Below, piece by piece: positions 34,626 through 43,526 of a stretch of DNA of 64,000 nucleotides. Below the pieces are notes generated by a model. That model saw only the letters and a list, made by a program, of their open reading frames with translations, was not told where the DNA came from and searched no databases. Origin of the DNA: Streptomyces antibioticus (GTDB taxonomy: Bacteria; Actinomycetota; Actinomycetes; Streptomycetales; Streptomycetaceae); NCBI RefSeq assembly GCF_002019855.1, contig NZ_CM007717.1, positions 4,885,798 to 4,949,797 on the forward strand, read 5' to 3'. Positions within the stretch are counted from its first letter, which is position 1. Every line of letters begins with the position of its first letter. Made by a program: the position numbers and the translations under genes.

Positions 34626-35891
34626 TCAGCTAAGTCGTTTCTCCAGCAGCGTCACCGCGTACGGGCTGCCCGTGCCGTCTGTTTTCTGGCGTTGTTCTCC
34701 TACGGCCGTGTAGCCGGCCGACTCGTAGTACGCGCGCAGGCGGGGGTTGGAGGTGAGGCAGTCGAGGCGGGCGTAGGGGCGGCCCGTGGCGGTGATGCGG
34801 GATTCCGCCTCGGCCAGCATGCGGCGGCCGGTGCCGGGTGGGGCGGTGTGAGGGGTCGTCATCAGGCGGTGGATGTAGCCGGCTTCGGGTGGGCGGGGGC
34901 CCCAGGCGGCCGGGTCGTCCCACCAGAGTTCCCAGGCGCCGGCCGGCGTGTCGCCGGTGTGGGCCAGCCAGACCTCGCCGTCGCGCATGCGGGTGCGGAA
35001 GTGGGTCTCGTCCTTCTCGCCGGGCTGCCACTGGCGGATGCCCCGGGCGAGCTGCCAGAGGGCGGCGGTGTCGCGGAGGCGGACCAGGAGCGGGGCGTCC
35101 TCGGGGGTCGCCCTGCGGTAGGTCAGGTCCGGCCAGGTGGTGGGGGCGGGTTCCAGGAGGCGGGCGCGGAGGGAGGTGGCGAGGGCCGCCGCGTCCAGGC
35201 TGAGGGTGTGGGTGACGTAGGACTCGATCGAGCCGTAGCGGGCGCGCATCGCCGCCAGGAACAGCCGCATCACCGACTCGGGGGCGCGGGCGAAGGACGG
35301 CCAGCCGGGGGAGCGGCCCCCGTTGCGGGCGCGCCAGTCGGCGAGGAGGGCGCCGGTCGCCAGTTCCGTGAGGCTGAAGTCCTCGATGATCACCTCGTCG
35401 GGGACGCCGAGCAGGGCGAGGAGCAGGGCGGCCAACTGGCCCGTGCGGTCCTTGCCGGACGCGCAGTGGAAGACCAGGCCGCCGTCGCGCTCCTCGGCGA
35501 TCAGGGTGAGGGCCGCCGCGATCTCCTTCGTGCCGTCCTGCGCCACCTCCATGAAGCGTTCCGAGAGGTAGGGGCCGGGCTCGACGTCCGCGGTCTGGGC
35601 GGCCTGGTCGTAGGGCCGGTGCTCGATGCTGAGGTTGTGGTACGTGAAGGACGCGTCGTGCGGGATCCGGCCCCGGCGCTCGGCCTCCCAGGGGTGGCGC
35701 AGATCGATCACCGTACGGATGCCGAGGGCGCGGAAGCGGTCCCAGTCGGTGGTGCCGGGGGTCAGTTTGCCGAGGGAGTCCGCGCGGTAGAGCAGGCCCG
35801 GGCGGACCCGCAGGCCGTCGCGGGTCGGGTAGCCGCCCAGGTCGCGGAAGTTGTGCAGCGCGTCGAACCGTAGATGTCTGTCCACGGTCAT
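34626..35891 (-). CDS. Tyrosine-protein phosphatase fused to a GNAT acetyltransferase
   Basis: A 421-aa two-domain protein. Residues about 1-245 form an IphP/DSP-type tyrosine phosphatase: FRDLGGYPTRDGLRVRPGLLYRADSL near the start (split by a loop) and the P-loop FHCASGKDRTGQ at 141-152 with catalytic Cys143 and Arg149. Residues about 255-421 form a GNAT N-acetyltransferase: YRRATPEDAPLLVRLRD, an acetyl-CoA loop near PPGTGRRMLAEAE and LDCLTSNPRLRAYYESAGY. Both domains look complete. ATG 35891 is the family-like start. The fusion suggests that phosphate removal and acetylation act on one target or substrate, which is inference. Confidence 0.87.
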   Translation of the reverse strand: MTVDRHLRFDALHNFRDLGGYPTRDGLRVRPGLLYRADSLGKLTPGTTDWDRFRALGIRTVIDLRHPWEAERRGRIPHDASFTYHNLSIEHRPYDQAAQTADVEPGPYLSERFMEVAQDGTKEIAAALTLIAEERDGGLVFHCASGKDRTGQLAALLLALLGVPDEVIIEDFSLTELATGALLADWRARNGGRSPGWPSFARAPESVMRLFLAAMRARYGSIESYVTHTLSLDAAALATSLRARLLEPAPTTWPDLTYRRATPEDAPLLVRLRDTAALWQLARGIRQWQPGEKDETHFRTRMRDGEVWLAHTGDTPAGAWELWWDDPAAWGPRPPEAGYIHRLMTTPHTAPPGTGRRMLAEAESRITATGRPYARLDCLTSNPRLRAYYESAGYTAVGEQRQKTDGTGSPYAVTLLEKRLS

Positions 35892-35914
35892 GAGCCTAGG
35901 GCGCGGGGCCGACG

Positions 35915-36088
35915 CTACGGTGCGTGGTGCACCGCGTAGATCATGACGAACGCGATGATGTGGATGCCGAAGAGGAACCACGCCAGGAAGATCCAGACGT
36001 GCCGTTCGTCCTTGGTCTCCTGGGCCAGGCGCCGCTTCTCCAGGTTCTCGGGGGAGTTGATGTCCGCGGTGGGTTCGGTGTCGGGCAT
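35915..36088 (-). CDS. Small single-span membrane protein
   Basis: A 57-aa protein, MPDTEPTADINSPENLEK... with a hydrophilic first half and one membrane helix at about 31-54 (VWIFLAWFLFGIHIIAFVMIYAV). Its ATG overlaps the stop codon of the SDR gene (TGATG), so translation is coupled to it. It carries codon use and GC like its neighbours. It is of unknown function; it could anchor or assist the oxidoreductase. Confidence 0.75.
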   Translation of the reverse strand: MPDTEPTADINSPENLEKRRLAQETKDERHVWIFLAWFLFGIHIIAFVMIYAVHHAP

Positions 36089-36864
36089 CACAGCTCCCGG
36101 TGGATCTTCGTGTTGGACGCCTGCGCGCGGGGGCGCAGGACGAGGAGGTCGACGTTGACGTGGTGGGGGCGGGTGACGGCCCAGGTGATCGTCTCGGCGA
36201 CGTCGTCGGCGGTGAGGGGTTCGGCGACGCCCTCGTAGACCTTGGCGGCCCGGTCCCGGTCGCCGCCGAAGCGGGTCAGGGCGAACTCGTCGGTGCGGAC
36301 CATGCCGGGGGCGATCTCGATGACCCGCACCGGCTGCCCGACGATCTCCAGGCGCAGTGTCTCGGCGAGGACATGGGCGCCGTGCTTGGCCGCGACATAG
36401 CCGCCGCCGCCCTCGTAGGTGCCGTGGCCCGCGGTGGAGGAGACGACGACCACCGTGCCGTCGCCGCTCGCGACCAGCTTGGGCAGCAGGGCCTGGGTGA
36501 GGTTGAGGGTGCCGATGACGTTGGTCTCGTACATCGTGCGCCAGTCGGCCGGGTCCCCGGCGGCGACGGTGTCGGCGCCGAGCGCGCCGCCCGCGTTGTT
36601 GACCAGGACGCCGATCGTCTGGAACGCGGTCGCGAACTCGTCGACGGCGGCCCGGTCGGTCACGTCGAGCTGGTAGGCGGTCGCCCGGCCGCCCGCGGTG
36701 ACGATCTCCTCGGCCAGCGCCTCGATACGGTCCTTGCGGCGGGCGGTCAGGACGACGCGGTAGCCGGCGGCGGCGAGCTGCCGGGCGGTGGCGGCGCCGA
36801 TTCCGCTGCTCGCACCCGTGACGACGGCGATGCGGGAGGCGGCGGACGGTGCGGCGGTGGCCAT
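36088..36864 (-). CDS. Short-chain dehydrogenase/reductase
   Basis: A 258-aa classical SDR. The cofactor motif is VVTGASSGIGAATARQL (TGxxxGxG), with NNAGGALG, the catalytic serine in VVVSSTAGHGTYEGGGG and YVAAKHG (YxxxK). A basic residue after the second strand (TARRKDR) favours NADP(H). The ATG 36864 follows GAGGAGCAG. It is coupled by TGATG to the downstream small membrane protein. The substrate is unknown; it resembles YdfG-type 3-hydroxy acid dehydrogenases. Confidence 0.92.
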   Translation of the reverse strand: MATAAPSAASRIAVVTGASSGIGAATARQLAAAGYRVVLTARRKDRIEALAEEIVTAGGRATAYQLDVTDRAAVDEFATAFQTIGVLVNNAGGALGADTVAAGDPADWRTMYETNVIGTLNLTQALLPKLVASGDGTVVVVSSTAGHGTYEGGGGYVAAKHGAHVLAETLRLEIVGQPVRVIEIAPGMVRTDEFALTRFGGDRDRAAKVYEGVAEPLTADDVAETITWAVTRPHHVNVDLLVLRPRAQASNTKIHREL

Positions 36865-37055
36865 GTACTGCTCCTCGGACGACGGCGGAACCCTGAAACC
36901 CTGCCCGGCCAGGATAGGCGGCCCGCCCCGGCGCACCCGATGACCTGTTCACCCGATGGTCCGTTCACCTGATGGACGGCGTCTGCCGGGTGCCCGTCGT
37001 GGCATACATCCCCTGCGTGAGCCCGTGCCGGGTCGACGAGCCGAGGAGTGGTGGC

Positions 37056-37529
37056 ATGCGCAGGATGCGGGGCCGGGCGGTGTGGGGTGCCGTGCTGGTG
37101 CTCGGGGCGGTGACGGCCGTCCCCGCGGCGGCCGCCGAGGCGCCCGAGGCCGATCTGTCGTACCACGGTTACGCCGTGCTGGACCGGGGCCGGATGGAGG
37201 TCCGGCTGTCGCCGCGCAACCACGGCCCGGGTGACGTCACCGAGGCGACCGTACGGCTGCACTGGTCGGCGCCGCTCGCGGCGGAGCCGCAGCCGCTGCC
37301 GGACCGGTGCGCGCGGACCGGGGAGCGGTCGGTGGTGTGCCGTACCGGCCCGCTGGCCGCGGACGCGCTCGCGGAGCGGATCGCGCTCGGGGTGGTCCTG
37401 CGGGACCGGCCGGCGGAGGTGACGCTGGAGGTGGACACGGTGTGGGCCGGTGGCGCGGTGGACCGTGACCGCGGCAACGACCGGCAGCGGGTGCTGGTCC
37501 TGGACACCGGCGACGCCTACGCCTTCTGA
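37056..37529 (+). CDS. Secreted protein of unknown function
   Basis: A 157-aa protein with a signal peptide (MRRMRGRAVWGAVLVLGAVTAVPAAAAEA, cut near residue 28) and a mature beta-rich domain (DLSYHGYAVLDRGRMEVRL; TEATVRLHWSAPL; DRCARTGERSVVCRTGPL with a cysteine pair). The pattern resembles a small immunoglobulin-like fold but no family is recognised. It starts 59 nt before the permease gene on the same strand and may be in one operon with it. Confidence 0.7.
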   Translation: MRRMRGRAVWGAVLVLGAVTAVPAAAAEAPEADLSYHGYAVLDRGRMEVRLSPRNHGPGDVTEATVRLHWSAPLAAEPQPLPDRCARTGERSVVCRTGPLAADALAERIALGVVLRDRPAEVTLEVDTVWAGGAVDRDRGNDRQRVLVLDTGDAYAF

Positions 37530-37587
37530 GCGCCGTACGATCTCGGCACACGGCGCCGACGCAGGGGCGGGCCGGGTCTGGGGCGGG

Positions 37588-38631
37588 ATGCGGGACACGG
37601 AGATACGGACGGAGATACGGACGGAGACACGGTCCGCGGTGGCTGCGGACGGCGGGGAGGCCGTCGCCGCCCGTCGGCTGCCGGCGCACTGGCCGCTGGT
37701 GCTGCTGGGCGCGGCACTGCTGCCGGGCGTGGTGCTGGTGGCCGTCGGCCGGTCGCTGGAGGAGCCGGCCGTGCAGGCGTGGCGGACGGTGTTCCTGGCG
37801 GTGACGGTGCAGGCGACGCCGTTCCTGCTGCTGGGCACGGCGCTGTCCGGGGCGATCAACGCGTTCGTGCCGGCGAGCGTCTTCGGGCGGCTGCTGCCGA
37901 AGCGGCCCGCGCTCGCGGTGCCGGTCGCCGGGATGGCGGGCGTGGTGCTCCCGGGCTGCGAGTGCGCGTCGGTGCCGGTGGCGAACAGTCTGATCGGGCG
38001 CGGGGTGACCCCGGCCGCGGCCTTCGCGTTCCTGCTGTCGGCGCCGGCCGTGAACCCGGTGGTGCTGACCGCCACGGCGATCGCGTTCCCGGGCGACCCC
38101 GCGATGGTCCTCGCCCGGCTGCTCGCGTCCCTGCTGGCGGCGGCCGCGATGGGCTGGCTGTGGCTCTGGCTGGGCAAGGAGGAGTGGCTGCGGCCGTCCG
38201 TACGGCACTCCGGGCACCGGCCGGGGCGCAGCCGCTGGACGGAGTTCCGCGAGGGCTTCCAGCACGACTTCCTGCACGCGGGCGGGTTCCTGGTGGTGGG
38301 GGCGATGGCCGCCGCGACCTTCAATGTGGCGGTGCCGAAGTCGGTGCTGGAGACGTTCTCCGGGTCGCCGTGGCTGTCGGTGCTGTTCCTGGCGGGGCTG
38401 GCGATCGTGCTGGCGGTGTGCAGCGAGGCGGACGCGTTCGTGGCGGCCTCGCTGACCGGGTTCTCCCCCGTGGCCCGGCTGACGTTCATGGTGGTCGGGC
38501 CGATGGTCGACCTGAAGCTGATCGCGTTGCAGGCGGGCACCTTCGGCCGCGCCTTCGCGTTCCGCTTCTCGGCGGCCACGGCGGTGGTCGCGGTGGTGTG
38601 CGCCGTGCTGATCGGAGGGGTGCTGCTGTGA
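37588..38631 (+). CDS. Permease of the DUF318/UPF0718 family
   Basis: A 347-aa membrane protein with about eight helices. The family signature appears as VVLPGCECASVPVANSLIGRGV (split: LPGCECASVPVA with two cysteines) and a repeated half in LAVCSEADAFVAASL. Homologues (Bacillus YcgR) are paired with a TIGR03943/YcgQ protein and have been linked to zinc homeostasis; this is family knowledge. The stop overlaps the next gene's GTG by 4 nt. No Zur box was seen upstream. Confidence 0.88.
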   Translation: MRDTEIRTEIRTETRSAVAADGGEAVAARRLPAHWPLVLLGAALLPGVVLVAVGRSLEEPAVQAWRTVFLAVTVQATPFLLLGTALSGAINAFVPASVFGRLLPKRPALAVPVAGMAGVVLPGCECASVPVANSLIGRGVTPAAAFAFLLSAPAVNPVVLTATAIAFPGDPAMVLARLLASLLAAAAMGWLWLWLGKEEWLRPSVRHSGHRPGRSRWTEFREGFQHDFLHAGGFLVVGAMAAATFNVAVPKSVLETFSGSPWLSVLFLAGLAIVLAVCSEADAFVAASLTGFSPVARLTFMVVGPMVDLKLIALQAGTFGRAFAFRFSAATAVVAVVCAVLIGGVLL

Positions 38632-39380
38632 GGCGCTGGGTGACGGCGGGGCTGCTCGCGCTGGGCGGCCTCGGGCTGCTGCGGACATCGCTGTTCACGG
38701 AGGAGTACCTGCGGTACGTGAAGGAGGGGATGCGGCCGCTGCTCGTCGCCTCCGGGGTGCTGCTGGTCCTGCTGGGGGCGGCGGAGGCGGTGGCCGCGTG
38801 GCGGGGGCGCGCGGGTGACTCCGAGTCCTTGAGCCATGCCGGTCACGACCACGGCCACGACCACTCCGGGGTCCCGCGGGTCGCCTGGCTGCTGGTCCTG
38901 CCCGCGCTGAGCCTGCTCTTCTACGCGCCGCCCGCGCTGGGCTCGTACACGGCGTCCCGGGAGGCGCCGAAGGCCGTCGCCGTCGTCGCCGAGGACGGGT
39001 TCGGCCCGCTGCCCGCGGCCTCGCCGCTGCCGATCACCCTGACCGACTTCACCCAGCGGGTGCAGCAGGACACGACACGGGCGATCAAGGGGCGGACGGT
39101 GCTGATGACGGGCTTCGTCACGCCCGCCGACGGCGGTGACGGCTGGTATCTGACCCGGATCCTGCTGTCGTGCTGCGCGGCGGACGCCCAGTCCGTGAAG
39201 GTGCGGGTGTACGGGCCGGCCGCGCCGGAGCCGGACACCTGGGTGACGGTGACGGGCACCTGGCACGCGGACGGCACCCTCGGCACCTCCTCGGCGGCGG
39301 TGGCCCTGGACGCCGCGAGCGTCCGGAAGGCCGCACGGCCGAGCAACGGCTACACGGACGCCCTGCCACTCGGTTCCTGA
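38628..39380 (+). CDS. TIGR03943 family membrane protein (permease partner, YcgQ-like)
   Basis: A 250-aa protein with two N-terminal helices (about 5-20, 37-60), a His/Asp-rich metal-binding-like loop HAGHDHGHDHSG (about 71-82), another helix and a C-terminal extracytoplasmic domain of about 140 residues (TDFTQRVQQDTTRAIKGRTV; LSCCAADAQSVKVRV). It overlaps the permease gene by GTGA, so the two are translated together. The role is probably metal transport or trafficking, inferred from the histidine loop and pairing. Confidence 0.88.
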   Translation: MRRWVTAGLLALGGLGLLRTSLFTEEYLRYVKEGMRPLLVASGVLLVLLGAAEAVAAWRGRAGDSESLSHAGHDHGHDHSGVPRVAWLLVLPALSLLFYAPPALGSYTASREAPKAVAVVAEDGFGPLPAASPLPITLTDFTQRVQQDTTRAIKGRTVLMTGFVTPADGGDGWYLTRILLSCCAADAQSVKVRVYGPAAPEPDTWVTVTGTWHADGTLGTSSAAVALDAASVRKAARPSNGYTDALPLGS

Positions 39381-39392
39381 GAGCGACCGGCG

Positions 39393-39809
39393 CTAGGCCC
39401 TGTCGTCCGACGCGGTCTCGGCGTCGAAGCGTTCGCGGGCCGCGTGGACCTCGTCGAAGTGGGTCTCCGCCCAGTCCTTCACCGCGGTGAGCAGCAGGGC
39501 GAGGTTGCCGCCGAGCGCGGTGAGTTCGTAGTCGACGCGGACCGGGACGGACGGGGTCACCGTGCGGGTGAGGATGCCGTCCCGCTCCAGGCTGCGCAGG
39601 GTCTGGGTGAGCATCTTGGGGCTGACCCCGGCGATCTTGCGGGCCAGGTCGCTGTACCGCATCGGTCCTGCGGCGAGCGCGGAGACGACCAGGCTGACCC
39701 ACTTGTCGCTGATGCGGTCCAGGAGCTGGTTGGTCGGGCACGCCCTGAGGAAGGCGTCGTACTCGGCGCGGGCCCGCTCGCGCCGCTGGACCGCGGTCAT
39801 GGTCGCCAT
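39393..39809 (-). CDS. HxlR/MarR-like transcriptional regulator
   Basis: A 138-aa winged-helix regulator. The HxlR signature CPTNQLLDRISDKWVSLVVSAL (variant of CP...L.. IGGKW) with the N-terminal cysteine at about residue 24 is followed by GPMRYSDLARKIAGVSPKMLTQTLRSLERDGIL and YELTALGGNL. HxlR proteins often sense aldehydes or quinones through the N-terminal Cys. ATG 39809 follows GAGGAG. It is divergent from the quinone oxidoreductase gene, the usual target arrangement. The promoter region between them holds direct repeats. Confidence 0.92.
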   Translation of the reverse strand: MATMTAVQRRERARAEYDAFLRACPTNQLLDRISDKWVSLVVSALAAGPMRYSDLARKIAGVSPKMLTQTLRSLERDGILTRTVTPSVPVRVDYELTALGGNLALLLTAVKDWAETHFDEVHAARERFDAETASDDRA

Positions 39810-39848
39810 GGCTGTCAGGTCTCCTCGGGGTGCGGTAGGCACCTTCAG

Positions 39849-39881
39849 GTAACTACTTCCTCCTGGATAGTAACTCTTCCT
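39849..39881. promoter_or_regulatory. Probable operator of the HxlR regulator
   Basis: Direct repeats GTAACTACTTCCT (39849-39861) and GTAACTCTTCCT (39870-39881) lie in the AT-rich gap between the divergent genes, 21 nt apart. The spacing of two helical turns fits binding of a dimeric winged-helix protein to both promoters. Confidence 0.6.
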
Positions 39882-39950
39882 AGGGTTGTCGGCGTAGGAC
39901 GGAGAACGACGGAGAACCGATCAACGGCCCGTAGGGGCAGGGGAGTTGTC

Positions 39951-40841
39951 ATGCGTGCGGTAGTGGTGCGATCGTTCGGCGGGCCCGAGGTCGTCGAGGT
40001 GGTGGAGCGGGAGCTGCCCGAGCCGGGCGCCCGGCAGGTGCGGATCAAGGTGGCGGCGGCCGCGCTGAACCCGGTCGACGCCGGGGTGCGGGCCGGTGGG
40101 TTCGGCGGGGCGGGCAAGGAGATCGGGCTCGGCTGGGACGTCGCCGGGACCGTGGACGCGACGGGCGTGGCCACCGCCTGGGCCGTCGGCGACGAGGTCG
40201 TGGCCCTCGACTACGGCATGGTCAAGCCGCTCGGCACGCACGCCGAGTACGTCGTCGTGGACGCGGCCGCGGTGGCGAAGGCGCCGGCCGGGGTGGACGC
40301 GGCGCACGCGGCGACACTGCCGCTGAACGCGCTCACCGCCGCCCGGGCGCTGGATCTGCTGGACCCGGAGCCGGGTGCGTCCCTGCTGGTCACGGGCGCG
40401 GCGGGCGCGGTCGGCGGATACGCCGTCCAGCTCGCGGCGCGGCGCGGGATCGCGGTGACGGGGCTGGCGCGGGAGGGCGACGAGGAGTTCGTACGGTCCC
40501 TGGGCGCGGCCGGTTTCGTCGCGGGGGAGGCCGCGCCGGGCGCGTTCGACCTGGTGCTGGACGCGGCGGTGCTGGGGGAGCCGGCGCTGGCGTGGGCGCG
40601 GGACGGGGGCGCCTATGTGGGCGTGATACCGCAGGCCGAGCCCGCTTCCGTGCGGGGGGTGCGGACCTCGGCGGTCGAGGTGGCCGCGGACGGCGCGCGG
40701 CTGGCGGAGCTGGTCAGGCTGGTGGAGGAGGGGGCGCTGACCCTGCGGGTGGCCGAGGAGGTCGCGCTCGCGGACGCGGCGAAGGCGCACGCCAGGCTGG
40801 CGGAGGGCGGGCTGCGGGGGCGGGTGGTGCTGGTGCCGTAG
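39951..40841 (+). CDS. Zinc-less medium-chain dehydrogenase/quinone oxidoreductase-like protein
   Basis: A 296-aa NADP-dependent oxidoreductase of the MDR superfamily. The N-terminal GroES-like half has AALNPVDAGVRAGGF and WDVAGTVDATG; the nucleotide-binding half has LLVTGAAGAVGGYAVQLAARRG (GxGxxG variant). Zinc-binding cysteines of alcohol dehydrogenases are absent, which places it with quinone/enone reductases. ATG 39951 fits the family start. It is divergent from the HxlR regulator gene, which probably controls it. Confidence 0.9.
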   Translation: MRAVVVRSFGGPEVVEVVERELPEPGARQVRIKVAAAALNPVDAGVRAGGFGGAGKEIGLGWDVAGTVDATGVATAWAVGDEVVALDYGMVKPLGTHAEYVVVDAAAVAKAPAGVDAAHAATLPLNALTAARALDLLDPEPGASLLVTGAAGAVGGYAVQLAARRGIAVTGLAREGDEEFVRSLGAAGFVAGEAAPGAFDLVLDAAVLGEPALAWARDGGAYVGVIPQAEPASVRGVRTSAVEVAADGARLAELVRLVEEGALTLRVAEEVALADAAKAHARLAEGGLRGRVVLVP

Positions 40842-40893
40842 AAGACGCTTGGGGTGGGGCTGGAATACCGGGAGTGCTGCCACCGTTGGGCGG

Positions 40894-40911
40894 TATAGTT
40901 GAACCGTCAAC
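40894..40911 (+). promoter_or_regulatory. -10 element and overlapping inverted repeat before the LLM oxidoreductase
   Basis: TATAGT (40894-40899) resembles a -10, and GTTGA-ACCG-TCAAC (40898-40911) overlaps it. Such a repeat is typical of MarR/TetR operators. A regulator gene is not adjacent. Confidence 0.55.
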
Positions 40912-40932
40912 AAACATGGAAGGTGAGCGGCC

Positions 40933-42054
40933 ATGCAGTTCGGGATCTTCACCGTCGGCGACGTCACGCCGGACCCCACCACGGGGCGTACGCCGACCGA
41001 GCGCGAGCGGATCAAGGCCATGGTCGCCATCGCGCTCAAGGCCGAGGAGGTCGGCCTGGACGTCTTCGCGACCGGCGAGCACCACAACCCGCCGTTCGTG
41101 CCGTCGTCCCCGACCACGATGCTCGGCTATGTCGCCGCGCGCACGGAGAAGCTGATCCTCTCCACCTCCACCACCCTGATCACCACCAACGACCCGGTGA
41201 AGATCGCGGAGGACTTCGCGATGCTCCAGCACCTGGCCGACGGCCGGGTGGACCTGATGATGGGGCGCGGCAACACCGGCCCGGTCTACCCCTGGTTCGG
41301 CCAGGACATCCGCCAGGGCATCAACCTCGCCGTCGAGAACTACGCCCTGCTGCACCGGCTGTGGCGCGAGGACGTCGTGGACTGGGAGGGGAAGTTCCGC
41401 ACCCCGTTGCAGGGCTTCACCTCCACCCCGCGCCCGCTGGACGGCGTCGCGCCGTTCGTCTGGCACGGCTCCATCCGCTCCCCGGAGATCGCCGAGCAGG
41501 CCGCCTACTACGGCGACGGCTTCTTCCACAACAACATCTTCTGGCCCGCCGACCACACCAAGCGGATGGTCGAGCTGTACCGGGCCCGGTACGCCCACTA
41601 CGGGCACGGCACGCCCGAGCAGGCGATCGTCGGCCTGGGCGGCCAGGTGTTCATGCGGAAGAACTCCCAGGACGCGGTGCGCGAGTTCCGGCCCTACTTC
41701 GACAACGCGCCCGTCTACGGGCACGGGCCGTCGCTGGAGGACTTCACCGATCAGACCCCGCTGACCGTCGGCACCCCCGAGCAGGTCATCGAGAAGACCC
41801 TGGCCTTCCGTGATTACGCGGGCGACTACCAGCGTCAGCTCTTCCTCCTCGACCACGCGGGACTGCCGCTGAAGACGGTCCTGGAGCAGCTCGACCTGCT
41901 CGGCGAGGAGGTCGTGCCGGTGCTGCGGAAGGAGTTCGCCAAGGGCCGCCCGGCCGATGTGCCGGACGCGCCGACCCATCAGTCCCTGCTCGCGGCCGAG
42001 AAGGCCGCCCGGGCCGGGAAGGCCGCGGAGAACCAGGAGGTGAGCGCCGTATGA
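40933..42054 (+). CDS. LLM class flavin-dependent oxidoreductase
   Basis: A 373-aa luciferase-like monooxygenase fold. It starts MQFGIFTVGDV, has GEHHNPPFVPSSPTTMLG, LSTSTTLITTNDPVKIAEDFAML and DLMMGRGNTGPVYPWFG, typical for the CE1758-like group that acts with a partner FMN reductase. It needs reduced FMN from that partner and oxygen; the substrate is unknown. It overlaps the downstream reductase gene by 4 nt, and the promoter carries an operator-like repeat. Confidence 0.92.
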   Translation: MQFGIFTVGDVTPDPTTGRTPTERERIKAMVAIALKAEEVGLDVFATGEHHNPPFVPSSPTTMLGYVAARTEKLILSTSTTLITTNDPVKIAEDFAMLQHLADGRVDLMMGRGNTGPVYPWFGQDIRQGINLAVENYALLHRLWREDVVDWEGKFRTPLQGFTSTPRPLDGVAPFVWHGSIRSPEIAEQAAYYGDGFFHNNIFWPADHTKRMVELYRARYAHYGHGTPEQAIVGLGGQVFMRKNSQDAVREFRPYFDNAPVYGHGPSLEDFTDQTPLTVGTPEQVIEKTLAFRDYAGDYQRQLFLLDHAGLPLKTVLEQLDLLGEEVVPVLRKEFAKGRPADVPDAPTHQSLLAAEKAARAGKAAENQEVSAV

Positions 42055-42686
42055 AGCTCGTCGTCGTCTCGGCGGGGCTGAGCGTCCCGTCGTCCACCCG
42101 GCTGCTGGCCGACCGCCTCGCCGCGGAGACCGAGGCGAAGGCGAAGGCGCCGGCGGGCGTGGAGGTGGAGGTGGAGGTCGTGGAGCTGCGCGACCTCGCC
42201 GTGGAGATCGCCCACAACTTCACCAACGGCTTCCCCGGGCGGAAGCTGGCCGACGCCCTCGACGCGGTGGCGGGCGCCGACGGCCTGATCGTCGTCACGC
42301 CGGTGTTCTCCGCGTCGTACAGCGGACTGTTCAAGTCGTTCTTCGACGTCCTCGACCAGGACGCGCTGACCGGCAAGCCGGTGCTGATCGCGGCGACCGG
42401 CGGTTCCGCCCGGCACTCGCTGGTGCTGGAGCACGCCCTGCGGCCGCTCTTCGCCTATCTGCGGGCCGTCGTCGTCCCGACCGCCGTCTACGCGGCCTCC
42501 GAGGACTGGGGCGCCGAGGGGCTGCCGGAGCGCGTCGAGCGGGCCGCCGGGGAGCTGGCGGCGCTGATGACGGGGCTGTCCGCAGCGCGCCCCGCGGCCC
42601 CGGCGGCCCCGGCGAAGGCCGAGGCGGGCGGGTTCGAGGTGATCCCGTTCGCGGAACAGCTCGCGGCCCTGCGGCCGGCGGGGTGA
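42051..42686 (+). CDS. NAD(P)H-dependent FMN reductase (CE1759-like)
   Basis: A 211-aa flavodoxin-fold reductase. VVVSAGLSVPSSTRLLADRL binds the FMN phosphate, followed by ELRDLAVEIAHNFTNG and VVTPVFSASYSGLFKSFFDVL. The C-terminal ~30 residues are Ala/Pro-rich. It would supply reduced FMN to the LLM oxidoreductase encoded just upstream (4-nt overlap, ATGA). This pair is common in actinobacteria. Confidence 0.92.
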   Translation: MKLVVVSAGLSVPSSTRLLADRLAAETEAKAKAPAGVEVEVEVVELRDLAVEIAHNFTNGFPGRKLADALDAVAGADGLIVVTPVFSASYSGLFKSFFDVLDQDALTGKPVLIAATGGSARHSLVLEHALRPLFAYLRAVVVPTAVYAASEDWGAEGLPERVERAAGELAALMTGLSAARPAAPAAPAKAEAGGFEVIPFAEQLAALRPAG

Positions 42687-42788
42687 ACCGGCCGCCGGAG
42701 TGCCCGTGAGAGTGAGAGGGCAGTAAGAAGGCCACCGCGAGGAAGATCGTCACGTCGTCCGGCGGGGAAAGCTTGGCAGACTGAAACC

Positions 42789-43526
<738 letters not shown>

